Shown here one piece after another: positions 12,759-25,123 of a stretch of DNA of 64,000 bases. The notes under the pieces were generated by a model. It was not told where the DNA came from. It was given only the letters and a program-made list of their open reading frames with translations, and ran no database searches. Positions within the stretch are counted from its first letter, which is position 1. Each line of letters opens with the position of its first letter. This stretch comes from Lingula anatina (Eukaryota; Brachiopoda; Lingulata; Lingulida; Lingulidae), in the NCBI RefSeq assembly GCF_001039355.2, contig NW_019775180.1:353337-417336 (forward strand). Reading direction: 5' to 3'. The position numbers and the translations under genes were made by a program.

Positions 12759-14430
12759 ATGGATAATTTTGTACATAAAAGAAAACGTTCAACAGAGGAC
12801 CAAGAATCAATTGGAAAGAAAAGGAACAGCATGTCATCTGGTGGAACACTAGAAAATGGCACAGCGAAGAATCCGACAAGATCGTTAAATATAAAAGCTG
12901 AGAACTTGGACCTAGAATATCATATACTGTTTAGCAAAAGAGAGGCAGATGACTTGTTCCAGAGATGTGAAAAGGAGTTGATATACAACACAGGGCAGCT
13001 AGCCCAAGTGAAGATATTTGGAAAATGGCTAGATATTCCAAGGAAACAGGTAGTCATTTGCAATCAGGATTTGGGAACCATCTTACACCAACTTACAACG
13101 TCGTCCAAATTACCTTGACGTTAATTCACGTTTGCATGTTCACTTATGTGCTAGATAATAATGATTATAAAGAGTATGAAAAAGAGTGATTAAATATGTT
13201 TATTCAGACAAACTTCTGTCTTAGTAGGAAAGTATTAAAACGCATCCCACATTAATAATGTTATTTACACAGTACAAATATACATTGTCATTGATGTATT
13301 GGTTAGGTAAGCAGAAAAAAAATGCTCATACGCTATGGCAGGCTGCTGGCGAAGAAACTACTTAAGTCCATTTATAGTCACTTTTATAGATAAACATCTG
13401 TGTAGGAGTCTTCTTCCTATCTACCATGTGGGTCAAAATTTCTTACGATTGCATGTAGCAACAGTAACTACAAGGAAAAATTATAATATCTTGACAAAAA
13501 ATCAAGGGGTGGATAGTTGAGTTTGGTTTCTTCTTTAAAACAATTTTGTCCTGTCTCCGGAGTAACCAGTTTTAGTCTATTACATTAATTTTCAAGATAA
13601 CCAAGGATCCAGCTCATCAGTAAGTTATTTCCAGGTGGCCCACGGGGATGAAGGTTTGGCATACACCTTCTCTAACAATACTATACCAGCAAAACCATGG
13701 ACACCATTATTGCTTGAAATTAAGGATGCAATAACTCATCTTACAGGACACACTTTTAATTTTGTTCTCATCAACAGGTAGGTTTGTTTCTGTTGAAATA
13801 TCACTAGTTTACTGAGGATTTGTGTAAAACTAGGGACCCATCAAGACTGTCATATCCCATTACTCCTGCTACGACTGAATACTAGGAATGGTGACAGAAT
13901 TAAGAAAATCTTGTCCTATTCCAAAATGAATTTTATGTAAATCATTTTAGAAACATTTCTTTGTTTATAAGGTGATAGATTTGAAGTCAAAAGTGTATAT
14001 GATATATCGCTTTCTATTTCTATTTGTTAATTCCAATTTGATTATGAAAATTTCTGCTTGTGCTAAATGATCTTGTTAAAAGAAATTCTAAAAAAATTTG
14101 ATGTTTTTTTCCAGATATAAGGATGGCAGGGATTACATGGGAGAGCATAAGGATGATGAGAAAGACCTGGACCCATACGCACCTATTGCATCGCTTTCAC
14201 TAGGTCAACAAAGGGACTTTGTTTTCAAGCATGGGGAGTCTAGAGGGAAAGGAGCTAAAAGGAAAATTGACCCAGTTAAGGTGGAGCTTGCAAGTGGCAG
14301 CCTTCTGCTGATGAAGTACCCTACTAATAGATACTGGTATCACTGTCTACCTGTTCGAAGAAATGCACCTAATGTACGAATTAATATGACATTTAGACAG
14401 ATGTTGACTTCAGAAATTAAAGGCAGCTAG
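12759..14430 (+). CDS. ALKBH2: DNA oxidative demethylase ALKBH2
   Basis: Fe(II)/2-oxoglutarate dioxygenase that removes 1-methyladenine and 3-methylcytosine from double-stranded DNA in the nucleus. Exons 12759-13049, 13635-13777 and 14115-14430 give 249 aa (human about 261). A basic N-terminal tail with KRKR and GKKR stretches could be a nuclear signal. The family motif GKWLDIPRKQ ends exon 1. Iron ligands are visible as H156 and D158 (GEHKDDE) and H221 (YWYHCLPVRR). The 2-oxoglutarate-binding arginines lie in VRINMTFRQ (R233, R239). The residue order and the INRYKDG motif distinguish it from ALKBH3. The gene is intact. Confidence 0.95.
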
Positions 14431-15596
14431 CAAGACCAAATAATAATAATTATTAATTGAACAGTACTTGCTTACTGAATTTCATTTAAAGTTTTATTTT
14501 TAGAGGGTAAATTGCAAAGAATGTTTTATTTTTATTGGCATCTCATTAAATTTTAAATACAACATCAAATTATAGGTTTCAAAAATGACTTAAAGATTTC
14601 ATAGTTCCAATAATTTTTCATGTGAAGGACAAAGAAAAATCAAAATATTGAAGTCGTAATGTTATATTAAATTTTCAAATAAAACAAATATTATGTTTTT
14701 GCTATTTGTTAGAAATGCCTGCTTTATTTAAAATTAAATAAACCATAAAAAACAACCCATTTGTCACAATATTGAAATAAGTACAAACTTAAACAAGAAG
14801 TGAATCCTTTCCCAGAATGACAATATAAAACTAACAATAATAAGCTTCAATAAGCAATTAATTCAAAACTCAACAAATGGATAATACCATAATGTAGAGG
14901 AAGCAAACTGGTTAAATAAAATTTTAAAACTAAAAGCAATTTCAGTTACCTTGATTGTCTACATACTGATGATATATGCCCAAAGTGTGGAAAATATTGA
15001 GATCTCTGGATAAAATACATTAGCATAGATTTTCATAAATATTCTGTTGTGAAATTAGACTGCCACTAGAGCAGTGTACTTAAACATCAACTGAGGCCAT
15101 TAAAACTTTTGTCCTAATTTTAGTTAGAAAGTTATCTAACATAGGGAGCTTCATAACAAGCACAGAAATGTATAGCTTCAAAATAGACTGTGTATCATAA
15201 CTTTAGGATACTGATTAGCTTCCCTTCAAAACATTCCAATTTATCTCCTTCAAATAACTAAATTGTAAGGAAATATCTCATATAAATACGATGCCATATC
15301 AAAATTTTTTTAAGTGCAGGTTGAAAGAAAGAACAACACATGAAAGGTAGCCTAAGAGGAAAAAATTCAATAAACTTGAGGTGTATTGGATACAATCCCT
15401 GACAGTTTGAAAAGATGCACAATCTGTGGCAAAAACCATGGCCATTCCACAAATGGCAGGTCAACCCGACCTATGCAAGCCTGTTCTGTTTCTCTTCCAT
15501 GTTGCTGAGGCAACAAACTCCAAAGCCAAAGCAGAGGAAGGTGAACACATCTCTGGTATATCCCAATGATTTCCTTTTGAGGTCTTGTAAAGGACT
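14431..15596. other. Convergent 3' UTRs of ALKBH2 and SMG6
   Basis: No further gene. The left part is the ALKBH2 3' UTR. The right part is 3' UTR of SMG6 on the minus strand, for which I found no canonical AATAAA close to the stop. Confidence 0.5.
14678..14683 (+). terminator. Likely ALKBH2 poly(A) signal
   Basis: AATAAA about 250 bases after the ALKBH2 stop; a second AATAAA lies at 14737-14742. Confidence 0.5.
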
Positions 15597-18500
15597 TCAG
15601 GTAATTCTTGCCCACTTGGCAAAGGAAACCACATCCTTAACAGGAACATTCCTTGTGTGTGCTTTAAGTCTCAGGTTTCTATCATCAGTTAAGAGGACAA
15701 CTTCTCTGTAAAGACGCACTGGTGTATCTGAGGGAAGAAAATAAACATGTTCCAATATGAACAACATGGTAATATTTTGAACATAAAAAATTATTGGCTG
15801 CTTAATATTACTTCTCATGTTTGACCAAATGTTTGCAAAATACTACTAAATACAGCAATTATAACACCTCTTCACTGAATCAGAGTTCAGTCATGAAATC
15901 AAAAGAAAGAAAGGGCTTCTCCATTTTCTCCACTTGGTAAACTAAGACTGCCTAATACTTTCAAAATTTGGTACATCAGACACAATTTATGTGTAAATAT
16001 TTGAGAATAAAAAGTATTCACTGACAGATCAAGTAAATCTGGAGCTGTAACAATAGTCCGAATGTTTATTGGTCCGAATGTTCACTATAGACCCTTTGGA
16101 CCAATGAACCCTTGATTTAAAAAAAACGATGAAAATGTTAGCATTTTTAGGACCAAAGAACCCTGGTAAATCTACTTACTTCTCTCCCTGGGCATAAAAT
16201 CTCTGGCTTTATCCTGGCAATAATGCAGACAACAAGAAAGAATAAGGTCATCATTGTTGCCCTGAAATGTAAAAAAAAGAAATTAAAATGGTTATACCTG
16301 CATTGGATAAGAATTTGCATTTTTAATTCAAACTTAATCTTATATAATTTTGTTTTATCGTTGTGTATGCATGCGAGTGTGTTTAAGAAAATCTCAATAA
16401 AATTCTTATTCCAATTATACATTACTTGTTAACATTAGAAATACACTATGCCAATTACAAGTTAACATTATGCCAAACCAGATAATCACAAAGGTATTGA
16501 AAATTATAAGTCAGTCTCATCTACAATTTTACAGAAATTGCAGTATGTTAAACACTGTACCCTAAAAAATCAACTTACAATATGAGATGTCTCTTCACTA
16601 CGATATGATATTGTTTCCATCACAGTTCCTTTGGAAGTGAGAGCTTTAAGATGTGAATTTCTGTTCTCAAACTCTTCCTCGAGGTAGGCTACAGCTCCCT
16701 TGGCACAGGACTCTAAAGAACCTGCATGGTCAACACTCTCAAATGCACTGGATTTATCTCCTTTGGACAGGCCATCTAATTCATTCATTACTGAAAACAT
16801 AACAGCCAGATTTAATAACTGACAGATCTTATCTCTGAAAATAAGAAATGTACCACAAGCTTCAGTTTTAAGGCCTGCAGTTTCTTCATTTTCAAATCCT
16901 ATTATGATTGAAAATATGATGATGAGGATGGCCCACAACATCTCTGGCACTCAGTTTCTGTAAAAATGGTGCTTTCTTCTTAAATTATTTAAAATAAATA
17001 ACTATTGTAATTATAATTAATCACCTTATACAAAAAAAGTACGTTTTTCTAGGAGAAACAGATATATTTGCAAGGCTAATCTCTATAACATGTATCTGAT
17101 GGAAGAACACAAATACCAGTAAAATTTAAGCTAGTCTAATAAAATTGTATAAATTAGCTCAGTTTCGGGTCACTGTTTTGCTTTGGGTCAGTAAATTTTT
17201 AGACTTTGTTTGCCTGAAAGGCCAGTAGGCTAAAACGTTTTTGGCTCACACCGTAATCAAACAAACAACTCACCAACTAAGGGCACAACTATGGTGTACT
17301 TCTTTCCTTCTAATATGGTCTTAATGGTCTTCAGATGATCAATAAAACAGTTGGTGTCTGGGATAAGGAAAAGAGGCCGCACCTCAAGTTCAATTGAACG
17401 ACTTTCTTTCTCAAAAATAGCCTGAAAGCAGGGGAAGAAAATTTGCATTATTAAATTTATTGAATTCTTCAAATACAATCACATAATGGTAAAACCATAA
17501 CATGTAAATTCAGGATCCAGAAAAACATATGATATAACTCATAGTCACAAATATATTTCAACTCTACCTAAACAAAGCATAAGTAATTTTAACCTTTAAA
17601 ATATATACATAGTAGTATTTTGTTGGTCACATAGGCCAGGATGTCTTAGGCCAATGAAACTATTGTAACATTTATCATAACATCATTAATGTTCAAACCT
17701 GAATGTTTTCTTCCTGCTTCTGCTGTTGTTCCATTTTCTTTTTAAGTTCCGACTTCTTTTGTTTGAGCTGCTTCACATGCTCCTCATCATCACTGCAAAC
17801 CTCTTCCTCCTCTTCACTCTCAACAATTACATCATCATCCTTGATAAAAATAACAACAACCATTATGTATATATAAGTCCATTTATGAGTAGGAGGTGTC
17901 CCTGTGATTAAGCAACTAACAAGTCCTGTGGCCTGTTTGACTGATTAACTTTAGCCCGAATATTGTTATAGACTAATTTATAACTAATTTATCCCAAGAT
18001 AAATAAGTATTAGATAAATAATAACTAATAAATAAGTAATACAGTTTACATTATTTAAGCATATTAATATAATATTATTTTAAAATAATTAATCAATCAC
18101 AGACCATACCTCCGATAAATTTTCCTGTTCTTTATCTTGTTTATTTTCACAAATGAGTTTCGGTGCCACAGACTTGTACTTCTTTGTCTGCACATCATAC
18201 ATCAACATGGGAGGCTCTATACCACAGAGATATTCACCAAACAGCTTCAGTTTCTCTATTCTACAGCAGTCCTTTGCAGATTCCTGGAATATCAAAACAA
18301 TAGTGGATTCATAAAAAAAGCTTTCAAAAACTATTTTGATACTCAATATATACAACAGATGAACAAATTTCTTTAAAACAGATAATGTGCTCAAACCCTA
18401 ATACTTTCAATGAAAACATTATTTTGCAATAGCTAGGCAGAATGACAAACAATATATACAGATAGTGAAAATGTGATAATATCATGTAAATAATAACAGT

Positions 18501-18926
18501 ACATGGAAATTCCATCTTAAATTTCAGCAGGGAATGTCACAGTTACTTACCCTGTCTTCATCTTTGTGCACATATGCCCTGTCATCAGGGAGACTCAACA
18601 AAGGCACAAAACCAGCTAGCATCACATCCTCTTCCAAGATAACTGGTTCAAGCTCTGTAATAGATAAATTACAAATAAGTTACAAGAAATTACAATGTCC
18701 TAGTAAAAAATTAAATATTTCAGAATGACACAGGAAAATAAATACATAACTAGAGGATCAGAGAGGCGATACCGCCTCCGATATTGTACCACCAGCTGGA
18801 GTAAGCGCATTCGTATGCCCCCCCCCCCCAAAAAAAAAGGGGACACCACCCCCAGTCTTGTGCTTGACAAGCTCTATAAAATACAATCAACAAGAGTTCT
18901 CAAAATATGCAAAAAAAAAAAAATAA

Positions 18927-18965
<39 letters not shown>

Positions 18966-21900
18966 AATAACTAAAAATGGTACAATCAAGCAGATTTTCA
19001 AATTGACTTGCATTTTCCTACCATTGATCACTCCTGTGATTCTCTAGATAAAAGGCCTATTGGTTTCCCTTGAAATGTGTTGTCAGTGGTGCATATATGC
19101 TGACAAAAGAGAAAACCTAGGGGCAACAACGGGCACATCTCTGCTAGTTTGGAAGATATGAGGGGCAAGAAATATGCAAAGCTCAGTTCATGGTGAAAAA
19201 GTAGGTCAAAGGTCAATTTCAGTATCATAGTATATGAATTTCTATTCAAGTTCAATAGTAACCATGGGCATTTCTTTGCCAATTTTGCAGATTTAAAGGC
19301 CAGAAAACATGCAAAAAGCAGTTCATCATAAAAAAGTAGGTCAAAGATGAATTTCAAGGTCACAGATTGCCAGTGTATTACTTCCTATTCAAGTTCAATA
19401 GTAACTATGGACCTATCTCTGCCAGTTTTGGAGATATAAAGGAAACCAAAATTTGCAAAGTTCAATTCATTATGAAAAGTAGGTCAAAGGTCAATTTTAA
19501 GATCATAGTAAATTGCCTGTAATGACTTTCTATTCAAATTCAATAGTACCTATGGACCTATCTCTGCCAGTTTTGGAGATAAAGGGAATGAAAATTTCCA
19601 AAGTTCAGTTCATGGTGAAAAGTAGGTCAAAGGTCAATTACAGTGTCAGAGTTAATTGCCAGTNAGCCGCAGGAGCCGGCGGAGCCGCAGGAGCCGGCAG
19701 AGCTGTACGAGACGGGTCGGGACTAAAACCATGAGTACCGCCAGCGTACACGCTGGTGGTACTAAAAATGCAGCTTATTCTGACCCCATAAACAATCATA
19801 ATTTAAAAACAGCATTTGTGTTTTTGACCATTCAATAACATATTGGTTACAAAGCAATGCTGATTCAAAGTTGTGTTTGTTTTTCTTACCTTCCATTTTC
19901 TCCCTGTATAAGCTGATATGGGAGATATCAAGATTATTGAGAATGTTACACAACTCTGCCAAGGACTGCCATACATCTATCTCTGGACTGAAATGTATAA
20001 TACAAATAATACATACTTAACACAATAAACATTTAACATAACATGCTTTATTTAAACAAAATTAATATTAGATCATAAAGTTATTTCATACCAACAAAAA
20101 TCTCTTTAAAAATTTCTTCACTTGTTCATTAGATTACTTTGGATCTTCCTTCTATTCCTTTTTCTCTTTTTATCACTAGTGTAATTCTAGACATCAAAAA
20201 GTTGGGCTGAAATATTACATCTGGCTCATCTGTCAGGAATAATGTAGCAAGATCATTCAACAAGACTATCACAGTCTCTACCAGCAAACAACATCTCTTA
20301 CCCCAGAGTTGGATCCTTCTGGTTTGGAGGAGGGTTCCACAAGGCAGAGTGACACACCATCCAGTCAGACCACACTTTAACACTGGGCAGCAAATGGTGC
20401 AAGTCTTCATTCATGAGATCTTCTGAGCTTGTGGACTCTGAAAGGTGATCCCTATACAGCTGGACACACCTCTCCAACAGCAGTCCAAACATGTCCAAGC
20501 CAAGCTGGATGGCTTGTTCCTGTAACAGCGACCTGCACTCATTTTCAACTGTTGTGGCTGTAAAGGAGAAAGTGAAGTTCAATGGATATTGGGCACTGTC
20601 TAAATACAATTTTGTAAGTAGTGGCACTTCTATAGAAATAAATTTCATAATCACCGCATTATTGAGATATCATCTTCAATCTAGATACATTGTACTCATA
20701 AACTTTCCTACTGAGAAACTAACATAAGGATCACTGAGACATGTTAAACACACACACACGCATGCATGCACGCGCACACACACACACACACACACCATAA
20801 GCAGTTGATAAATACTCTCTCCTCTTACATTTGAGTGAAGTGCTGTCTACAGCAAACATGTTGATCACAATAAGCTGTAGAAGTCTGCTGTCTCCCACTG
20901 GTACAGGGCTGTGCTGCAATAACACCTCAAACTCCTGCAGCATTTGAGATGCTGCTTCTGGAAATGTCTCCATGCTAAAAAAAAAGCAGAAATCTTCATT
21001 TAATGTTATTTCAAAATTCATTTTTAAATGGTTCCATCAACCAAGTGTATAAATCAGGACTACTTTAAGAAAACTGTTATTTTCTACTCTATTTGGTTTC
21101 AGTTTGAGAAATTTCAGGCTAAATAATTTTTAACAGTTATCAGAATAGTTTACAGATTTTATAAAATCAATAATCAAAATAATCAATCAACACAACTAAA
21201 ACAAATGATCAAATAAATAACACCTACCCAATTTTAGTAAATAACTTTCCATGGCAAATTAAGAAACTCAGAGAGAATCGTTTGTTCAACTGAAAGAGAA
21301 TGCGAAAATATTTTATCAACTCTGCCCATCGATTACAATTATTCTGTCTGAATGTATCGACACTTATGAAATAAACAGCATATCATTTTACATATATACA
21401 GTGTTAGAAATTAAGGTTGGACCATCTGCCTGGGGTCGACAACTTTCAGAACGGGCCGAGAAGTTTTCCCACCCGTCAGACATTCAGTCCAGCTACTTTT
21501 CAAGATGGCTGGACCTTAAGTCCAGCAACTAATTTTCCTAAGAGGTAAACACTGCATATATATTTAAGGTATTAAAAAATGAAATATTTCTGTTTGAATA
21601 GATTTACATAAGATGATATGTTTTAATTCCAACATTTTAAATAACACACACTCAAATACAAATGCACAGGCACACATGAATGCACAAACACAATCTAGCA
21701 AGCACATGCAAACTATTTGGTAACCTCAATGGCAGACAGCTGGTGAAGATTGTCAGCCTCATCATCTATCATGTCCTCAGAACTGGTCCCATCCGGAGCA
21801 ATCCAGATCTCAACCCTGTGACCCTCCTCCTGATTATGCAGCCTCTCTCGCTGTCTCTTCCTCTGCAGCCTTTCCTTCTCTGCTTGCTTTTTCTTTTCAG

Positions 21901-24900
21901 TAACTTCTGCCTAGAATAGGAGAATGAATGGAGTCTTAGGACTGCAGCCCATTGCTGAATACCATGATGCTATGTCAACAAGAATACTTTCCTAAGCACA
22001 TATCAATATTTGAAAGCAAGTGGACAGCTAGCCCATACTTTATGATGGAAAAAATCATTTACAGCATCATCATACAATCACTGAATTAAGACTCAAAGAA
22101 AAGAGAATAAAGGGGCAGGCCACATAACAGTATGCTAGACCGAAACAAAATATGAGAGAAGGACAAAAGGCTGCATCCAGTTCAGAGCTTTTTTTTTTAA
22201 TTTTCTGACCTGTGGAAGCTGATGGAATGACAGGGAGAAGACAGACAACAGAGTCCAAAATACAAGAAGCTGTAGTGAAATACATATTATCAAAATTTAA
22301 CGTGTCTATACCTTTTTTCTTGCCTCATCAAAAAGAGACATGAGACTTTCTCTCGCAGTGAGGAAGGGATTGCTGGCTGCCAGGCTCCTCATGTAGTAGT
22401 ATACCGCATCTAGTTTTCTTCTCTGAAGCAAGGGAAAAGAACACCATTGGCTTTGTTTACAGGAATCAAACTTCTTTTTGAAGTGGCATCAAAATTTGAA
22501 ATGTTCTATTGAATGCAACTTATTCTAAATGTGCATGTTTTTTCTTTAGTAAAAATAAACAATCTGTTTTTGTATACTTACTGTGTAAAGAGCCAAGATT
22601 GCTAATTGATTGTATGGCCTTCCATTTTTTGGAGCAAGATGTTGAGCTTTCATATACCAGCTGCAATGACAATACAACGTGAATTCAACAAAATCAGATC
22701 ATAAAAAAACAAGGCAGCAAAGCTGTCAAATGTACAGACAAAAAGCTGAAAATAACAATGCACAAAATAGGCTACTGTCAATTCTGATACAAAAGTACAT
22801 TATGCTTAACTGCAAATTCAACATCAATAATTATGCTCAACAGGTAACACCAATGTAAATAAAATATGAAACAAGCATAAGGCTTCAGGCCCATGAGAGT
22901 TCACGCNTTTTTGTAGGTCACATAGGCCAGGATGTCTTAGGCCAATGAAACTATTGTAACATTTATCATAACATCATTAATGTTCAAACCTGAATGTTTT
23001 CTTCCTGCTTCTGCTGTTGTTCCATTTTCTTTTTAAGTTCCGACTTCTTTTGTTTGAGCTGCTTCACATGCTCCTCATCATCACTGCAAACCTCTTCCTC
23101 CTCTTCACTCTCAACAATTACATCATCATCCTTGATAAAAATAACAACAACAATTATGTATATATAAGTCCATTTATGAGTAGGAGGTGTCCCTGTGATT
23201 AAGCAACTAACAAGTCCTGTGGCCTTTTTGACTGATTAACTTTAGCCCAAATATTGTTATAGACTAATTTATAACTAATTTATCCCAAGATAAATAAGTA
23301 TTAGATAAATAATAACTAATAAATAAGTAATACAGTTTACATTATTTAAGCATATTAATATAATATTATTTTAAAATAATTAATCAATAACAGACCATAC
23401 CTCCGATAAATTTTCCTGTTCTTTATCTTGTTTATTTTCACAAATGAGTTTCGGTGCCACAGACTTGTACTTCTTTGTCTGCACATCATACATCAACATG
23501 GGAGGCTCTATACCACAGAGATATTCACCAAACAGCTTCAGTTTCTCTATTCTACAGCAGTCCTTTGCAGATTCCTGGAACATCAAAACAATAGTGGATT
23601 CATAAAAAAAGCTTTCAAAAACTATTTTGATACTCATTATATACAACAGATGAACAAATTTCCTTAAAACAGATAATGTGCCTAAACCCTAATACTTTCA
23701 CTGAAAACATTATTTTGCAATAGCTAGGCAGAATGACAAACAGTATATACAGCTACTGAAAATGTGATAATATCATGTAAATAATAACAGTACATTGAAA
23801 TTCCATTTTAAATTTCAGCAGGGAATGTCACAGTTACTTACCCTGTCTTCATCTTTGTGCACATATGCCCTGTCATCAGGGAGACTCAACAAAGGCACAA
23901 AACCAGCTAGCATTACATCTTCTTCCAAGATAACTGGTTCAAGCTCTGTAATAGATAAATTACAAATAAGTTACAAGAAATTACAATGTCCTAGTAAAAA
24001 ATTAAATATTTCAGAATGACACAGGTAAATAAATACATAAAAATGCAGCTTATTCTGACCCCATAAACAATCATAATTTAAAAACAGCATTTGTGTTTTT
24101 GACCATTCAATAACATATTGGTTACAAAGCAATGCTGATTCAAAGTTGTGTTTGTTTTTCTTACCTTCCATTTTCTCCCTGTATAAGCTGATATGGGAGA
24201 TATCAAGATTATTGAGAATGTTACACAACTCTGCCAAGGACTGCCATACATCTATCTCTGGACTGAAATGTATAATTCAAATAATACATACTTAACACAA
24301 TAAACATTTAACATAACATGCTTTATTTAAACAAAATTAATATTAGATCATAAAGTTATTTCATACCAACAAAAATCTCTTTAAAAATTTCTTCACTTGT
24401 TCATTAGATTACTTTGGATCTTCCTTCTATTCCTTTTTCTCTTTTTATCACTAGTGTAATTCTAGACATCAAAAAGTTGGGCTGAAATATTACATCTGGC
24501 TCATCTGTCAGGAATAATGTAGCAAGATCAAAAATAAGACTATCACAATCTCTATCAGTAAACAACATCTCTTACCCCAGAGTTGGATCCTTCTGGTTTG
24601 GAGGAGGGTTCCACAAGGCAGAATGACACACCATCCAGTCAGACCACACTTTAACACTGGGCAGCAAATGGTGCAAGTCTTCATTCATGAGATCTTCTGG
24701 GCTTGTGGACTCTGAAAGGTGATCCCTATACAGCTGGACACACCTCTCCAACAGCAGTCCAAACATGTCCAAGCCAAGCTGGATGGCTTGTTCCTGTAGC
24801 AGCGACCTGCACTCATTTTCAACTGTTGTTGCTGTAAAGGAGAAAGTGTAGTTCAACAGATATTGGGCACTGTCTAAATAAGATGTTGTAAGTATTGACA

Positions 24901-25079
24901 CTTCTATAGAAATAAATTTCATAATCACTGCATTATTGAGATATCACCTTCAATCTAGATACATTGTATCTAAACTGAAGGTGATATCTCAATCTAGATA
25001 CATTGTATGCATAAACTTTCCTACTGAGAAACTGACATAAGGATCACTGAGACATATTAAACACACACACACACGCATG

Positions 25080-25123
<44 letters not shown>

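Larger units (their letters stand above)
18750..19763 (-). mobile_element. HINE/Helitron-like non-autonomous element, about 1.0 kb, polymorphic
   Basis: Present in this SMG6 copy and absent from the matching site near 24040. Read on the minus strand, the 3' end has hairpin GAGGCG-loop-CGCCTC (18763-18778), nine bases, then CTAG and a host T (18750-18749). That is the hallmark Helitron 3' terminus. The other end has a 28-base hairpin with 12-base arms (19735-19762). A subterminal copy of GTACCACCAGC lies in opposite orientation at 18786-18796, as in Helentron-derived HINE elements. The flanks have Ts on both sides, matching T-T insertion. Inside are C and A homopolymers, an AAAT microsatellite (about 18925-18965), a roughly 140-base tandem array and GCC/GGA-rich 9-base repeats. 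An N at 19664 means the length is a minimum. No helicase or Rep coding is seen. Confidence 0.75.
17617..22705 (-). repeat. Second copy of SMG6 exons corresponding to 22990-26974
   Basis: Exon copies in gene order: 22660-22582, 22422-22312, 21910-21725, 21289-21228, 20974-20829, 20557-20302, 19987-19890, 18654-18551, 18283-18110, 17839-17699. Each has exactly the same length as its partner in 22908-27030, with a few substitutions and intronic indels. The exon matching 23130-22990 ends in phase 0, but the exon matching 26974-26896 begins by completing a split codon. Splicing from one copy into the other would therefore break the frame. This argues for two alleles set end to end at the N in 22907, not a real internal duplication. 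The main difference is the insertion at 18750-19763. Confidence 0.85.
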
